Shown in pieces: positions 35,176-48,598 of a DNA stretch of 64,000 nt. The notes beneath the pieces are model-generated. The model had not been told where the DNA came from. It was given only the letters and a program-made list of their open reading frames with translations, and searched no databases. This DNA is from Medicago truncatula. Its lineage: Eukaryota; Streptophyta; Magnoliopsida; Fabales; Fabaceae. Positions within the stretch are counted from its first letter, which is position 1. The number at the start of each line of letters is the position of its first letter. The DNA lies in assembly GCF_003473485.1 (NCBI RefSeq), contig NC_053047.1:8323001-8387000 (forward strand). Direction: 5' to 3'. The position numbers were made by a program, and so were the translations under genes.

Positions 35176-36985
35176 GCCTTATATTTAATCTACATTTACT
35201 AAAAATAACATTAAGATGTGGAAGTACTTTTATCTAACCTTGAACCTATTTGATACCTTTACAGAACTCACATCCCTTTACAGAACCTCCCTTGGAGAAC
35301 TATTACTTTATAATATAATGATTTAAAATATGTAATTAGTACTTTTTACTAGGACTCATCTTTTGTCAAAAAAACAAAATACCGTGTCACTTCATTATCA
35401 ATTATCAATAATACCAAGCTATCAGGAACATAGGGAAATTAGTACCCACAACTGTAGAAAATTCGTTAATTTACCCAACCAAAATCACCATTTTTTTTAG
35501 ATAGACGAAATGGCAAAGCTATTATAAACTCACACACACAAGTAGAAGTATCGGGGTTCGAACTCCGATCACGGCATCCGGCCTAACAATTTCGATATTT
35601 TGCCAGTTAAGCTAGGACTTGTGGATAAATCACCATTATTATTTTAAGATAATAAATTGAGTGTGTCAGTATTCTTATCTATTCAAAATAAAATCCTAGA
35701 TCATAAAACTTTGATATATGATTTTGAAAATCAAAATTAAAAGAAAAGTTAACATGATAATAATTAATAATTTAAATCATATCAAATCTTTAAAATGTTC
35801 ACTTTATAATCCAAAATTGATCCACATGACCCTGAAATAGGGAATAATGTGTCTCTATTTTAAAAAGTTTCACCAAGATATTGACTTTTGTATTGTCCTT
35901 AGTTCTTTGCTTTCACCAAAATTGTGAAGAGGGTGATGATAGAAATAGTATGATGGTGATTAGGTTTGTTGTTGTTATTCCGTGGAGATTATACATAAAT
36001 ATGTGATGGAGTAATATTTGGGTCAAACAAACATGTGACCTTTTAATTGTTGGTTTTATTGTGCTCAAAAGCAATGACACTAAAAGGGAAATAGTATGAA
36101 TAATGATATCCATGACCCATTATTTTGACTAATTTGACTTACTGTCCCGACAATCAATATGACATATAATGACTTGTTAACTTATATTTGATACATTTGA
36201 ATGGAGAGAAAAATCGAATTAATCACGAAGAATGGTAATAATCATAATATTAGGAGTTACAACGCGGTAGTCATATCATCGCCGTTTCACTTAAACCTAA
36301 AAAATCTGCTAAGTATTGACAAAAATAAAGAATCGACAAAAAAAAAAACAAAAGAATTTGAAGGAAAGTTCTCTCTTCTTATGTTAATGAATAAACACGT
36401 GGAATGACTTTTTTTGCTAATAGCTATGTTTTTTACCGCCACCTATCGAATGCGTGGAGGTTCTTCGCGGTCCTCTCATCTTCTCTTCTGGCTTCGATCA
36501 CCGTCGACTCGGTTGCTGACGACTCAATTATTGGATAATATATTGGAGAATCTAGTTTCATTCTTTGTGAATTTTCATTCGATCCACCGATGAATTGCCG
36601 ATTGACGACTATATTCTTGGAGTACATCTCACAAACATACCAATTCTACTCGGTTCCTATTCATGTTCCGGATATAGTTCACTATATTATCTTTTGACAC
36701 AAATATTACTTCTTTATCTTTTATTATCATATCATTTTTTTAAATCGTCTTTTAATTTCATAATTGGATTCAAATTTTAACTTTAAAATAATTTGATTCG
36801 ATAACTTTATTATCATCATTTTGTACTTCTACTATTATATAGATGTGCTGCTAACACAATTTTTTAATAAAAAAACTGATTGTTCATGTAGCATAAACAA
36901 CTCAATAAACTGCATAAATAAATTATCAGTTTAGGCTCCGAATTCGCAAATCAATACTTCTATATAAGATGTCACTGAGCCATCC
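35176..36985. other. Intergenic with SINE and duplicated segment
   Basis: A SINE lies at 35491-35620. 35700-35925 is homologous to 39745-39950 (AATTTAAATCATATCAAATC, TTTAAAAAGTTTCACCAAGA). 36430-36780 has moderately GC-rich sequence but no recognisable protein. Confidence 0.5.
35491..35620 (-). repeat. tRNA-derived SINE, minus strand
   Basis: On minus: AAGTCCTAGCTTAACTGGC (A box), ATTGTTAGGC, GGAGTTCGAACCCCGAT (B box), and an A-rich tail at the plus-strand T run 35491-35498. Same family as 52-184. Confidence 0.75.
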
Positions 36986-36989
36986 TCTA

Positions 36990-38660
36990 TTCATTTAAAA
37001 AAAAAAAAGTTTCTATTTACTTGTTGTTATCTCGAATTATGGAATGTTCCTTACAGATTAAAAATTGTCAATAATTTAGATATTTATATATAAAAAAACA
37101 TATCTATTTTGTTTTTGTTTATCGTAATAAAAATCATTTTTTTAATTATTTAGTTTGTTTGCATATTACTATATAAAAGGGAATTTTTTTCACAAATGGT
37201 TGCTTTCTCTCTCCCTATAAAAAATATTTTGTGAACAAAAATCACATTAAAATCTAAAAGAAATATAAAAATACGATTTCAATAGCCAGAAAAAGACAGT
37301 TAGATGGAGGGGGGATTTTCTCATAATTTTTGTTTAAAATGATGTAGTTAGTGTTTTTTCTCTTCTAATTTTTTCCTACCTTTAAATTATTATATTTATA
37401 ATTTTATCCCTTTTACTTTATGTATAAATTAAATTACTAAATTAGAAAAATGTTAAATCTCAAGTAAAATAGGAATACCACCCTAACATTATGAATTTAA
37501 ATTAGTAATTTAAAAAAAAGTTAAATATCATTAAAATAGAAACAAAACAACTACAATATAAACTATATTTGACACTATTAAAATAGCATATTTTAATCTT
37601 ATTTTGCCAAAAATGTTTTATCATAATATATGTCAAACTTATATCCCTATCTAAATTACAACTAGCAGAAGGATGATCAATCTATCCACATTTTTATATC
37701 GTATTTCATTGTATCTTTCACTTTGAATTTGTATATAGAGGTGGTTTTGAACATAGTCTAGATAGGTAATTGCGCCCGGATCCCACACAAATTTTTTATT
37801 TATAAATTCATATTTATAATATATGTATAAATATTTAGAGGCGCACCATATTTTCCATAGATAACAATTTTTGGTACTTTTGCACTTTGTATTTGTATTT
37901 GTACTCGTAAAGTATATTCTATTTTGGCATTTGCGAACAAAGAATAAGATACAAAATAATCTATAAAAACAAGTGAGAAACTAAATAAATAAGTATTGTT
38001 GTTGATGTTTCTTGTCTAAATTTAGAGTAGTACATGATGTGATTTATAATTTGTTTGTAAAATAACATATTTTTACAACAAAAAAAAAAATGTGAGTATT
38101 TATAAACAAAAATATAATAGTTATTTACGATCACTTTGTATTCTAACATACATAATATTTGTTCTTACATGACATGCATGACTTATAGTCATTTATAATA
38201 CATGAAGAATGAAGGAGATACATATTCTTTGCAATATATCAATGGTCCATGTATGTAGTCGATGATTTTGTTTGTGAAATGTATAACTGTAAAAGTCACA
38301 TTTAATACATGAAGATTGATAGATATGTGTATTATTTGCAAGATATATCACTGGTTCATACATTTTTTTTTTTAAGTGATGGCTCATACATGTAGTTTAT
38401 TTTTAGAGGAAGGTTGATACATGTACTTGATGATGATATTTTTGATTGAAATGCATGACTCCAAATATCATGTTTAATTCACGAGAATGAGAGAAAATTA
38501 ATTGTATTTAATTTATCTGATATTCAAAATTATTTTAATAATTTTAAATCTATTCTCTAAGTATGAACGTTAATTACAGCAAAACCATAATTATACTACA
38601 TTCTAAACATTATCCGACACCTCAATATTTTCTTTTACCATTTTATGTATAAAAAAAAAA
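36990..38660. repeat. Partial second copy of the 31.7-35.2 kb segment
   Basis: Collinear with 31728-34720 in direct orientation (TTTCTATTTACTTGT.., AAAAATCATTTTTTTAA, TATTTAGAGG.GCA.CATATTTT, GTATGTAGTCGATG). It lacks the 901-bp element, the AT tract and the MITE, and stops before the right-hand inverted repeat. Confidence 0.85.
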
Positions 38661-41600
38661 TACGGTGCATGAGAAAGTAATAGGATGGAAAAAGTAATAA
38701 TCTTACTTTTTCCACCCACCGTCTCTGAACTATGTTATGGAATTCGCAATATGCATATAATCTATCAAAGTAAACAACAAAGTAAAAAAATGATAAAATC
38801 TATCAAATAAAATATAAAAAATACCAACGAAATATTATAAAAATCGAATAAAGCTAATGCAATTTTTATTTTTTTGAGAATATGAAAAAGATTAAAACAA
38901 TTAAAAAATAGGTCTAAATGATAGAATTTTGGATTTTGAGGGGCGGGGTTTCGGAGCAATTCCATCAAGTAGCCTTAAACCCTAATTTTTGACTGAACAC
39001 GGCGGGAACAACTAACAATGACTTAAAATACAATAATGGAGATTAGGATGGTTAATATGGTTCTTGAGCTGATTATCCCTAATACAAATAGACTCAGTCT
39101 TTGTGTTGACACAATTCAAATTATTGTATTGACATGGTTCAAATTATATAATTTGAACTGGTTTTTCCATGAATTCATGGCACAAGAGGGGTTATATGAG
39201 GTGTTCGAATTTTATAATCCAAAACAAACAAGAAAGACGCCCTATACATTGAATGTTCGAAATTTTATAAACTAAACTACTTATTGTGTACGGATTGTAT
39301 AATCCGAATATGTGAAAAATCATTTTCCTCCACAGAGGGAAAACTCATTTCGAATTCTATTATCTGAAAATTCCCAAAGGCATCTACGGAAGAAAAAAAT
39401 AGGACGTGTGATAAGGTCATAAGGTGTGAAAAGGAATAGTCAAACATTAGAACATGAGGGGGAAAAAGATGAGTTGAGCTAGACTTTATAAGACTAAGTT
39501 TAATCTGGTCAAGAAGTTCAAGGTTTAGTGAATCTTTGGTTTTACAGTAACAAAAAATTATTTTAAGTAAATAATTTTGATTAAAAGTTTGTTGAATGTA
39601 AAATTATTTATATTTAGATACATTCATGTAAAAATCAGTTGAGCAATAAATGAAAATCAATTCTAAAATTTAAAGCTGTAATTTATAGCTTCAAATTAGA
39701 ATCAATTTTGAAGATAAAATCAATCATACACCAAATCAATGATGTTAAAAATCAAAATGAAAAGAAATGCTAACATGATAATTAATAATTTAAATCATAT
39801 CAAATCTTTAAAATGTTCATTTTATATTCCAAAATTGTTCCACATGACATGACCCTGAAACAGGGAATAATGTGTCTGTATTTTAAAAAGTTTCACCAAG
39901 ATATTGGCTTTTGCATCGTCCCTAGTCCTTTCCTCTCCATTTTTTTGACACATGACAAATACTACGCCAGAAATTCAACCACAGATTAACAAGAATTCAT
40001 GTCTGTCATTATTTAGCTGCTCTATGTCATACCACATTCAGCAAACAAAACCTTTTGTGACATTTGAGATCTTTCTAACAATTTTAAAGTAAACTAGAGA
40101 AGGGGATCGGATCAAATATATTCCTGAGAACTGCATACAAATATATACACAAATGAATTACAATTTGTGATACAGATTTCCATTTACAAAAGATTACTAT
40201 CATTCCAACACTCAAACTTAGAATCATCTGCGCGACCAACGACATGTTTTGGGAAAATAAATGCTTCACTGATGCTCCTATACTTGACGGGGTGCACAGA
40301 AAATACTTGAACCAACCCCTTTTTATATGGATTTGAAACTCCGAGCAGCATTGTTCTAGGTACAGCAATCAATCATGATTATTCTGAGAACACAAATATT
40401 AAATTTAATTAATTCAATGTATACCTTTCAAAAAAAATTAATTCAATGTATGCAGTTTTATAATAATTTTCAATTAGAAAATTGCAATAATGAAAGTTAT
40501 GGAACCACTACAAAGGTTTGTATTGATTAATCGAGTCCAACAGCAGGTTTTGCAAATAGCCATTTAGGAGCTCTGGGACCTCTAATCAGCCCAGCTTGAA
40601 CGAGTTACATTGCTTTAGGTACCCAATCAGGAAATTGTAGTTTTCATGCATGGAATTCTACACCTGATCTCGGTGTTGATCCAAAGATGAATCACAGCCA
40701 ATATTTGACTTCAGATCCCTTTCAATACTATTGTTTCATTAGTAGTCTAAAGTTAATGGTGAACACATTTTCTTTACCATCGTGGATGGATATACTGTAC
40801 GAACCCCTTGTTTTAGCTAACAAAAGAGAATTTGGACTAGATTATGTGCATATTACTCAAGGGGTACAATACTCGGCATGTTTTTCATATTCATCAAGTA
40901 ATTGGCTCTCAAGGAGAAAATCCAATGGCATATGGGATACTCTTTAATTCTCACTACTCTCTCTTGGAACCCATCTTTATCCTTTGCTCCATTGGGTATT
41001 TGAAAGAACATTTGTCATCCAATTCACAATTGTCATGTGACTGAGTTTAACTAAATGACAATAAGACAGAATCTCAGGAGATTGAAAAGGGCAAGGGGAC
41101 CAATGAAGAAAGCAAACATTATTAAACACTTTTTTTTTTTTTTTTGAACAAGAACACTTTTGTTTTGATGTGCTTAAGGATCAACATGATATATGAGAGA
41201 GTGTTGCCGCAAAACTGTCAGGCAGCATAATCTCCGAGCTACATGATCGATATTATTACTGCTTTACAACATCTGGAATAACAAAGTAGGTCATCAAGTG
41301 TCCTGACCAATAAAAGTGGGTCTGGATCTAATCCTGGACACTCGGTTTGGTCAGAGCAAGTTGTGGATTTGAGTAGAAGCTGCTGGGGATGGGTCAGAGC
41401 CCCATCAAGGAAACAAACCATATACACTTTGGACTACTGATGAAAAACCTCAAATTTCAGAGTTTTTCCTTTTCTAGTAGTATATCTGTTTGTCATACCA
41501 CTTTCATTTCCTCCTTAAATCAGGTTTTCTGATTAATATGAAAAATATGAACCGGCCAAGTCCAAAGCACGCGATCAATCTCCTTTGCCTTCTAGGCTCG

Positions 41601-42080
41601 GAGCTTGGGGATTGTGTATCCTCCAAGCTGAGTTATATGACTCAAACTTTTCCAACAGTTATTTAGGCCTAAGTCACTTTAGCAAGCTAAATTAGGGGAT
41701 TATTACAATAATATTCGTTCATAATGGCAGACAAAATGTGACCACAATAAGCGTAATGGTAGAGAAAATGTGTCCACAATAGAAACGTGCCCACTGGGGT
41801 AAACTACAAATTATCCTAACCTAATTCAAGGGAGTTGCCAACCTAGGACCAGATTAACCTTTTCCTTTCATTTCCATGACATTCAATAGGGTGCTTAATA
41901 TACAATGCTATAAAAAAATAACAATTTTACCAAACTTGGATCATTAAACCCATATTGTACTGCACAAATTATCCAGTTCCTAAAAGCAGATAACATGATT
42001 CAGGAATTACTGCAAATGTTCAAGAAAAAGATGATAAAGATGTTCAAAAACGGAGAAGGAGGGATAGAGAGTTGAACCTT
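38661..42080. other. Intergenic, no confident gene
   Basis: 39745-39950 duplicates 35700-35925. 39110-39310 has repeated TTCAAATTATATAATTTGAA-like palindromes. On minus, 40184-40372 encodes GVSNPYKKGLVQVFSVHP and SEAFIFPKHVVGRADDSKF, which look protein-like but are not recognised. 40680-41040 (plus) has similarly orphan peptide stretches. 41240-41720 may include the 3' untranslated region of the SET gene or nothing. Confidence 0.4.
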
Positions 42081-45000
42081 TCATTTTAACGATGGTGCAT
42101 AGGGAGCAGGGCATGGCGATACACTGTGGTCTGGTAGCTGGCTTATGAGATCCATGATTGCCTGCAAGCATGCATGAAGCATTTTCTTTTCTAGCCTAAC
42201 AAGTTGAGTAGCAACACGCCTCTTTGGATTCAAACTGCCATCTGTCAACTAAGATGATACATAAATTGTCAGTGAAAAGTTGATAAATCAATGTCCAATT
42301 TCTAATTCAAATAAATAGTACCATAGATTCATCTTCAGCCAAGGTAGTAGGGTAGGCAGCCAGCCGAGTATTGAAATAATCAGCAAGCTGGTCCAGCACG
42401 GCCCGCTCCATACAAGGGCTCACCTAAAATGAATAATCAGAGTAAACTTTTCACATCACAAGATTTACTCCCCATTTAATTATATTATATTAGACAATTT
42501 TTTTTACTATTTTTAGAAAAAGATTAAGGCAATAAAATTAAACTTCATTTATCACAGTACATCATGATCAGATTAGAGCCTCAAGTCAAGAAAGCAAAAT
42601 ATGAAATAGGAAGTGAGCAAGACATCAAGAGAACTTGATTGTATTAATATCTAGGACAAATACTAGATTTTGATATTTGGCAATCACAAAATTCCTCAAA
42701 TTCAATAAGGAAAGCACAAGTGGTGAGACAAACTTACTGGACAAACTGGACCTTGAGAGGAGATGACAGATTGCATCTCAGAAGGATCTGAAACATAGCC
42801 TAAACGCATATATGGAATCATATCTGAGACAGCTTCTCTTTCCTTCCCAGTATATACCTGCACCAAGATTGAACTAAAAAATTAACAAGAAGAATTCTCA
42901 ATAACCTTCAATTAAGATTAAGAGTTTAGTATTAGTACATAAAACGTTTGAATTGATAGCTTTCCATTTCTTTGAGCAACTATTCTTTTATCTTGATATT
43001 GTGGATCTTCAGTACTCAAAGCCACCTGTGACAGTAAGGTTAAATCTGAATTGAAACAACAAAAAAATGAATGCAAACTAAGTAAATAACAAACTTATAC
43101 CTCAACTATGAGTCGGTCATTGGAATTATCTTCATCAACAAAGCCATAGTTTGTAAGTAACTTTGTGTTAGGCTGTGGGCCACACCTGAAGATGATCAAC
43201 TACAGATCTTATAATGAAGCCACTGATACAAAAACAACTACATCCTTATTTAAAAGTAGATGGTGTCAAATGAAGCATGAATTATTATACCAGACAACAA
43301 TCGGGTCCCCAGCTTTATAGGGGCGATCGACCACAAGCTGAACAGCACCATCAACAGCAGTTAACATTGCCTTGCAGTTGCTACAGTAGGCCAACAAAGG
43401 AGGTCCCAGTGGAACCAGCGCAAATCTCCGAGCTAAGCTAACATTCTGATTCCAAAAAACAATCAATCAATTTACACCCATTGTTGAAAGAGAGGGCAGG
43501 TTGTTGAAAGAGAAGGATAGAAGGAAGGTTACATGAACACATAGATGAATGCATATGCATGTATCATGTATGTATACTGTATTATGCATGCATGCATCAA
43601 TCTTAAGGTTTAATCATGGAATATAATGGTAACAACTATCCAAAGTTTATAAGGAAAAGAATGTATAATGTAAAAGCAACAAATGTCCATATGTGCTAAA
43701 ATATCGTGCACATTTTGTAGTTACAATAATAAAGTTTTATATTTAAATTAGATTATCAACACTTCACCCAATCCAACAATCAATTAAATATATTTGCAAA
43801 TTAGAATGAATAAATTTAGGTTTAGAGCTCATTGACCTAATGTTTAAGTGTATCATAAATGATTATGCCGTTTCAGATTAAGGTGATTTTCATTTCCAAA
43901 TGTGACGTGCAAAAGTTTAAGTGTATCATAAATGATTAATGATTATGCCGTTTCAGATTAAGGTGATTTTCATTTCCAAATGTGACATGCAAAAAGTAGA
44001 ACTAATAATGATTTCATCAATTGATTAGCCTGGCCATTATATACTTTGGAGTTTTCTTGAGTATATTTTATCAGCCATATAAATATGTAGCAGATGGGTA
44101 AGTTTTACCTGTAAATGCACAACACATGACTGAACTGCTGCAAAAGCTTGTTTGAAAATCTCAAATGGAAAAGCCTCGGTAGGAAGGTCATATGGGTATT
44201 GCTGCATTATACATATAGAGTAAGCACCAAATGACCTGTGTGTATACTAAATAAATTTTGTTCTTGTAAAATTCAAGTGCATGTTTAATTACCTGAAAGA
44301 GAGAACCAGACATAAACCAGACCGTGTCTAGTTCATTATACTCTTTTCTTATTCCTTCAATCCTTTTAACAATTTCATCCTAAATCACAGCCACCAGAAG
44401 TTAGTCTTAATATATTTGAAAAATATAAAGCATTAAACAACCTAATATTTTCCCTATCGGTAGCATGGACTTGGTGTTCAGCGTTAATCAGGAAGGAGGG
44501 AGAGAGGTGGAAAACCTTTAACGGACTTCCTTCAAGGTATGCCAGCTCAGACTCTGACCATAGAAGAGGTGATTCCACTGCCAGTTGACCCCTGCCTCGT
44601 TGCCGATCAAGTTCCCTAATGTATGGATACCAGAAAGATTTCTTTCCCTGTTTTTTCTCATACATCAGATACAAGGCCAAGCACGCCAATTCGGAAAACT
44701 TGTTTGTGGTCAATAGCTCGGCTGCAACAAGGACAGAACACCGATATATAATTTCAAATTTTAAAATGCTTCAGCAAACCTACTATCATCAACCCAACTT
44801 TTATTATAACCGAACAACAAAATGACACACTAATCAATTCACTAAGTAGGAACTGCAAAAAAAATCACCCTTAACATTGCCTTATAAATAAACTCAAGGT
44901 TAGTTGATTGCTATATTCATTTCCACAAGCATACGAATGTTTTGTCACCCTGATAACCCAAACATCTTCAATACAACTTCTAAAACATTTCTGACACTAA

Positions 45001-48000
45001 ACATGATCAACCACAGGAATGTGATATACTGCCATCAAAATATTTTTCATCCAACCTTACATAATAACAGTGTTGTAAATCGAGAAAAATAGCAGTTTGT
45101 TCAAATTCCACAAAACTACAACACTATAGCGCCTTATATAACAATACTTTGTACTAAATATGGCCGCTTTGCTATTAGTGCAAATTCCGCTTTGCTATAG
45201 CACCGATATGGCCGCTATTTGACAACACTTCATAGTAATTCAAGATAGTTAAATCTCCTCTATATCTAAAATCATTCAAATAAATATTCCATCTTAATGG
45301 ACATGTTCCTCAATTCCCATCAAAAGCTTTAAATCTTGCTAACCAATGCCCATCAAAAATATTAAATCTTTTGTTAGATTCTCAAATTATATTCAAAAAG
45401 GGTTAAATGTCTTATAGTCTCTTTGTGCGACACTCATTTTTAATTTAGTCCCTATATGAAGAAAAAAAATTCAACCTAGCCCTCCTATCACTGTATGTTT
45501 CTGTTTAACACAATCTGTTGGAGACTTGGAGTGATCACACAGCAAAGAAAAATAACTAGATTAAAAATGATTGTCACATATAGGAACTACAAATGCTACA
45601 TTTTTTTCATTCTTATATATGGCAGTCATTTTCAATAAAGTCCTTGACTCCTTGCACTTTACATTGATATTACGCCGTCCATCGTAGTGTTATAAAATAG
45701 AGATCTATAGTAATCAATCATAGAAGGAGCAAATTAGAAATGAATGTACACACGGACTAAAGTGATATTTCAATCAAAAGAAACCATCAAATATTGTTTT
45801 TTTTTAGGCCATTTTAATTCCTATTAGCACGTCTTATCAAATTAATAAAAATTAAAAAAGAGAAAGCTATGCAATTCACATTCTTTTGTAATAACAGAAT
45901 GAAGCACAACACAGGACATAACAGAAAGAGAGAGAAACATAAGAATTGCATAATGAGGAATGTTATATCAACACACTCTTCTCAACACTTACCAATAGTC
46001 TCGTTTCCCAAGACACGCTCTAGAGTGACAACCAATGAATTTGGAACTGAGAAAGCAATATCCCCTTTCTGCAAAGCATACAACCAAACTCATTAAACAA
46101 AAGGATTTAAAGGATATGCATGGTCAATGTAAACCCGTTTAACATTGGCACTCATTAAAATGCCATTATTTTGCCATATCACCCCATTTTTTAATAGTAT
46201 TTTAAAGTCGCTAGTATCACATGAAAAAATAGTGGTCTTTTATTGGATGTAAGTAAGACTAAAACTAATGAGAAAATGGGATATGCACTGTCCATGTAAA
46301 TTATGTTCACACAATGTCTAATGATAATTCAGCATTTTGCAAGTTTTTTTACTTGAGTTTAATAGCTATGCACTGATAGTGTTAAACAATTTTACACCGT
46401 CATTCAATAAAAAACTCATCATCTTGCCACATATTCCTAATTTGTAACTGTTTTTTTTTAGAAATAGCTATCAGATATTCTATTCTTATTGGGCGTCAGT
46501 CTAAAACTAGAGTACACCGGCAGTGCATGTATTTTTTTCTCTTTTACATTGCATTTACAAAATGGGTTTAAATGGCAATATCATGAGTTTTTATTGGATG
46601 TCTGTATAAAACTATTTTACTGACATTACTTATCCATTAAACTCAACTATTTACACTGACATTCTATACGACCATTAGACATATAATAAAAATGTCACAT
46701 TCAACTTCTATAAAGTATATAGCACAGACACTTCAAATCAAAGATGTGTCTAGTGTCTTGCACTTGTTCAATTCCTACATCAACTCTTGGTGTAGTTCCA
46801 TTGCAGCAGTTTCATTCAATCACTTTCATTTCATAAATAATTATCAGTAAGTGTCGTATCCGAGTTACAAGGCGAACTCAGGTGGCAATAACATGAGTTC
46901 TTTTTTGGATATATCATTGTAATACTATTTTACACCGAAATTACATCTCCATTAAACTAAAAACTAACTTACACTAACATTGTATCAAACCATTAGACTC
47001 ATAATAAAAATCTCTCATTCAATTTCTATTGCTAAACCATGTGGAACCGACACTTCATATAAAAAAATGTGTCATGTGTCTAGCACGTTAGAATCATCTT
47101 AGAATTCGTGTTGGGCCTAACTCACCTTACAAAATCAACTTGTAAGACGAGGACCGGCCACACTTATAAACACATTGTCAAGTCATACCTGACTATAACT
47201 CTTGACAAATCCTACACTAACACGTAGGTCGTGCCATTGTGGTGTGGTTTCATTCAATCACTTCCGTTTCTTAAATAATTATCAGTATCTACATGTCAGT
47301 GTCAGTATCGTATCCAGTGTCAGTAATTGATGGATTCAATCACTCATTTCTTGAATCGATGTCAGTATTGTATCCAGTGTCACTAATTGATAGAATCAAT
47401 CACTCATTTCTTAAATTATTATCAGTATCTACATGTGAGTGTCATTATCGTATCCAATGTCAGTAATTGATAGAATCAATCACCCAATTCTTAAATAATT
47501 TATTAGTATTTACATGTCAGTATCGTATTCAATGTCAGTAATTGATAGATTCAATCACTCATTTCTTAAATTATATCAGTATCTAAGTGTGTCGGTCAGG
47601 TGTGTGTATCAGTACTGTGTCTCAGTGTCAGTGTCGTATCCGGTGTTAGTAATTGATAGATTAAAACACATCAAGAAACAAAAAGAAACACGCAAATTAA
47701 ACAAACCTGAAGATCTTCACTAGCAGCAACATAATGAATAGGTTTAACACTGTCATCAAGCGAAGGTTTATCCTTCAAAACAACTTTACATGGAGGAAGT
47801 CCATTCTTATGCATCCACGTCTTCAAATCACCATCATCCTCATCACGCTTCTTCTTACCTGTAGCGGCGACTAACGTATCGGAATTCGAGGCGGAACAGA
47901 AACTTCTTCGCCGGCGACGGTGATTGGTGGAGAGTGAGAGAAATGAGGGAAGACGGTGTGATAAGGAAGAAGGGGAGGTGGGAGTAGAAAAGAAGAAGTG

Positions 48001-48033
48001 ATTTTCGGAGAGGGAGAGATGAGAGAGTTCCAT
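42081..48033 (-). CDS. Plastid-type SET-domain protein of the Rubisco large-subunit methyltransferase family
   Basis: Eleven exons on minus (47707-48033, 45993-46068, 44516-44721, 44293-44379, 44109-44201, 43291-43445, 43101-43185, 42939-43025, 42738-42857, 42322-42423, 42081-42248), all with GT/AG borders, join to 501 aa. The N terminus (residues 1 to about 60) is Ser/Arg-rich and transit-peptide-like. A split SET domain spans about 80-335 (VPNSLVVTLERVLGNETI; YEKKQGKKSFWYPYIREL). The Rubis-substrate-binding domain spans about 345-490. The Tyr of NYGF (328) is kept. The usual SAM-binding NHS-type motif is replaced by GPPLLAYCSNC (277-287). Members of this family methylate Rubisco or aldolase lysines, but this divergent clade has no assigned substrate that I can state. 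A Cys-x2-Cys lies where the Asn-His would be. Intron 1 is repeat-rich. Confidence 0.94.
43845..43995. repeat. Tandem duplication of about 73 bp in a SET-gene intron
   Basis: TTTAAGTGTATCATAAATGA through GATTTTCATTTCCAAATGTG is present twice in a row, with an extra TTAATGA in the second copy. It lies in the intron between exons 5 and 6. Confidence 0.93.
47105..47235 (-). mobile_element. LTR fragment of the TRIM family
   Basis: On minus it reads GTTTATAAGTGTGGCCGG.. then CTTACAAGTTGATTTTGTAAGG and GAGTTAGGCCCAA. These match the LTR 3' half of the TRIM element at 62656-62879. Confidence 0.6.
47275..47660. repeat. Minisatellite, about five imperfect units of 60-70 bp
   Basis: Recurring core CAGTAATTGATAGATTCAAT plus CACTCATTTCTTAAAT and ATCAGTATCTACATGT. 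Units vary by small indels. Located in SET-gene intron 1. Confidence 0.9.
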
Positions 48034-48280
48034 TAGGGTTAGGGTTTTGAAGAAAATTGGGATTTTTTTGATTGATTTTGGTTTATGAGAGAAATGAAGT
48101 GAAGAAGAAGAACAAGAAGGGATGTGATGTTGATTTTAGTAGAAGTGTAAGGTAGAAGAGATATTTGGGTTTGGACCGTTGTATGTGATATAAGGATAAG
48201 AAAGAGAAAAAATGTTGTTTGGATTTGGTGATACTATGGGTTGGAGGGAAACAAAAATCATAATGATAATAATTTAGAAA
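48034..48280 (-). promoter_or_regulatory. 5' flank of the SET gene
   Basis: On minus, the 130 bases before the ATG are CT-rich leader, and the preceding stretch is AT-rich. No firm TATA box or binding site can be named. Confidence 0.4.
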
Positions 48281-48598
48281 AGGTAAAATTACACTTTTAA
48301 GTCTTTTAACTTAATTTCAGATAACAGTTTGGTCCTTTATCTTCTTTTTATTTTAATTTGGTCCTTTTTGTCCATGTTCATATGAAATTTTAAGCTTAAA
48401 ATTCATGATTTTATTTTCTTATGGTCTTTCAGTCTTCAAATCTATGATTCTCGTCTATGTTTGCATAAGAATATTAGATTTGAAGCTTGAAAATGTATAT
48501 GAAAATGGACAAAAAGGACCAAATTGAAATGAAAAAAAGATAAATGACCAAACTGTTACCTGAAATTAAGTTAAGGGATTAAATGTGTAATTTTGCCT
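48281..48598. mobile_element. Foldback element with about 120-bp inverted arms
   Basis: AGGTAAAATTACACTTTTAA at the left is matched inverted at the right (AGGCAAAATTACACATTTAA). The arms continue through ACAGTTTGGTC, TTTGGTCCTTTTTGTCCAT and TCATAT. Flanks TTTAGAAA and TTAAGAAA may be an imperfect target duplication. Confidence 0.85.

Larger units (their letters stand above)
46069..47706 (-). other. Intron 1 of the SET gene
   Basis: A 1.6-kb intron. It contains two diverged copies of a CATTAAACT..TTACACT.ACATT unit (46610-46700, 46930-47010), a TRIM-family LTR fragment (about 47105-47235) and a minisatellite (47275-47660). Confidence 0.8.

Noticed and set aside
35540..35580. tRNA gene because of a GGTTCGAACTCC-like B box
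   Set aside because: No cloverleaf can be drawn, and the same arrangement recurs as a SINE family with A-rich tails.
40540..41040. Insertion of plastid DNA
   Set aside because: Translated frames did not match the psaB or psbB products I compared from memory; no other plastid gene could be recognised.
45395..45620. Foldback element in a SET-gene intron
   Set aside because: TTAGTCCCTATATG and ACATATAGGAACTA are weakly inverted, but the arms are short and diverged.
47275..47660. CRISPR-like array
   Set aside because: Units are contiguous imperfect minisatellite repeats without unique spacers, in a plant intron.
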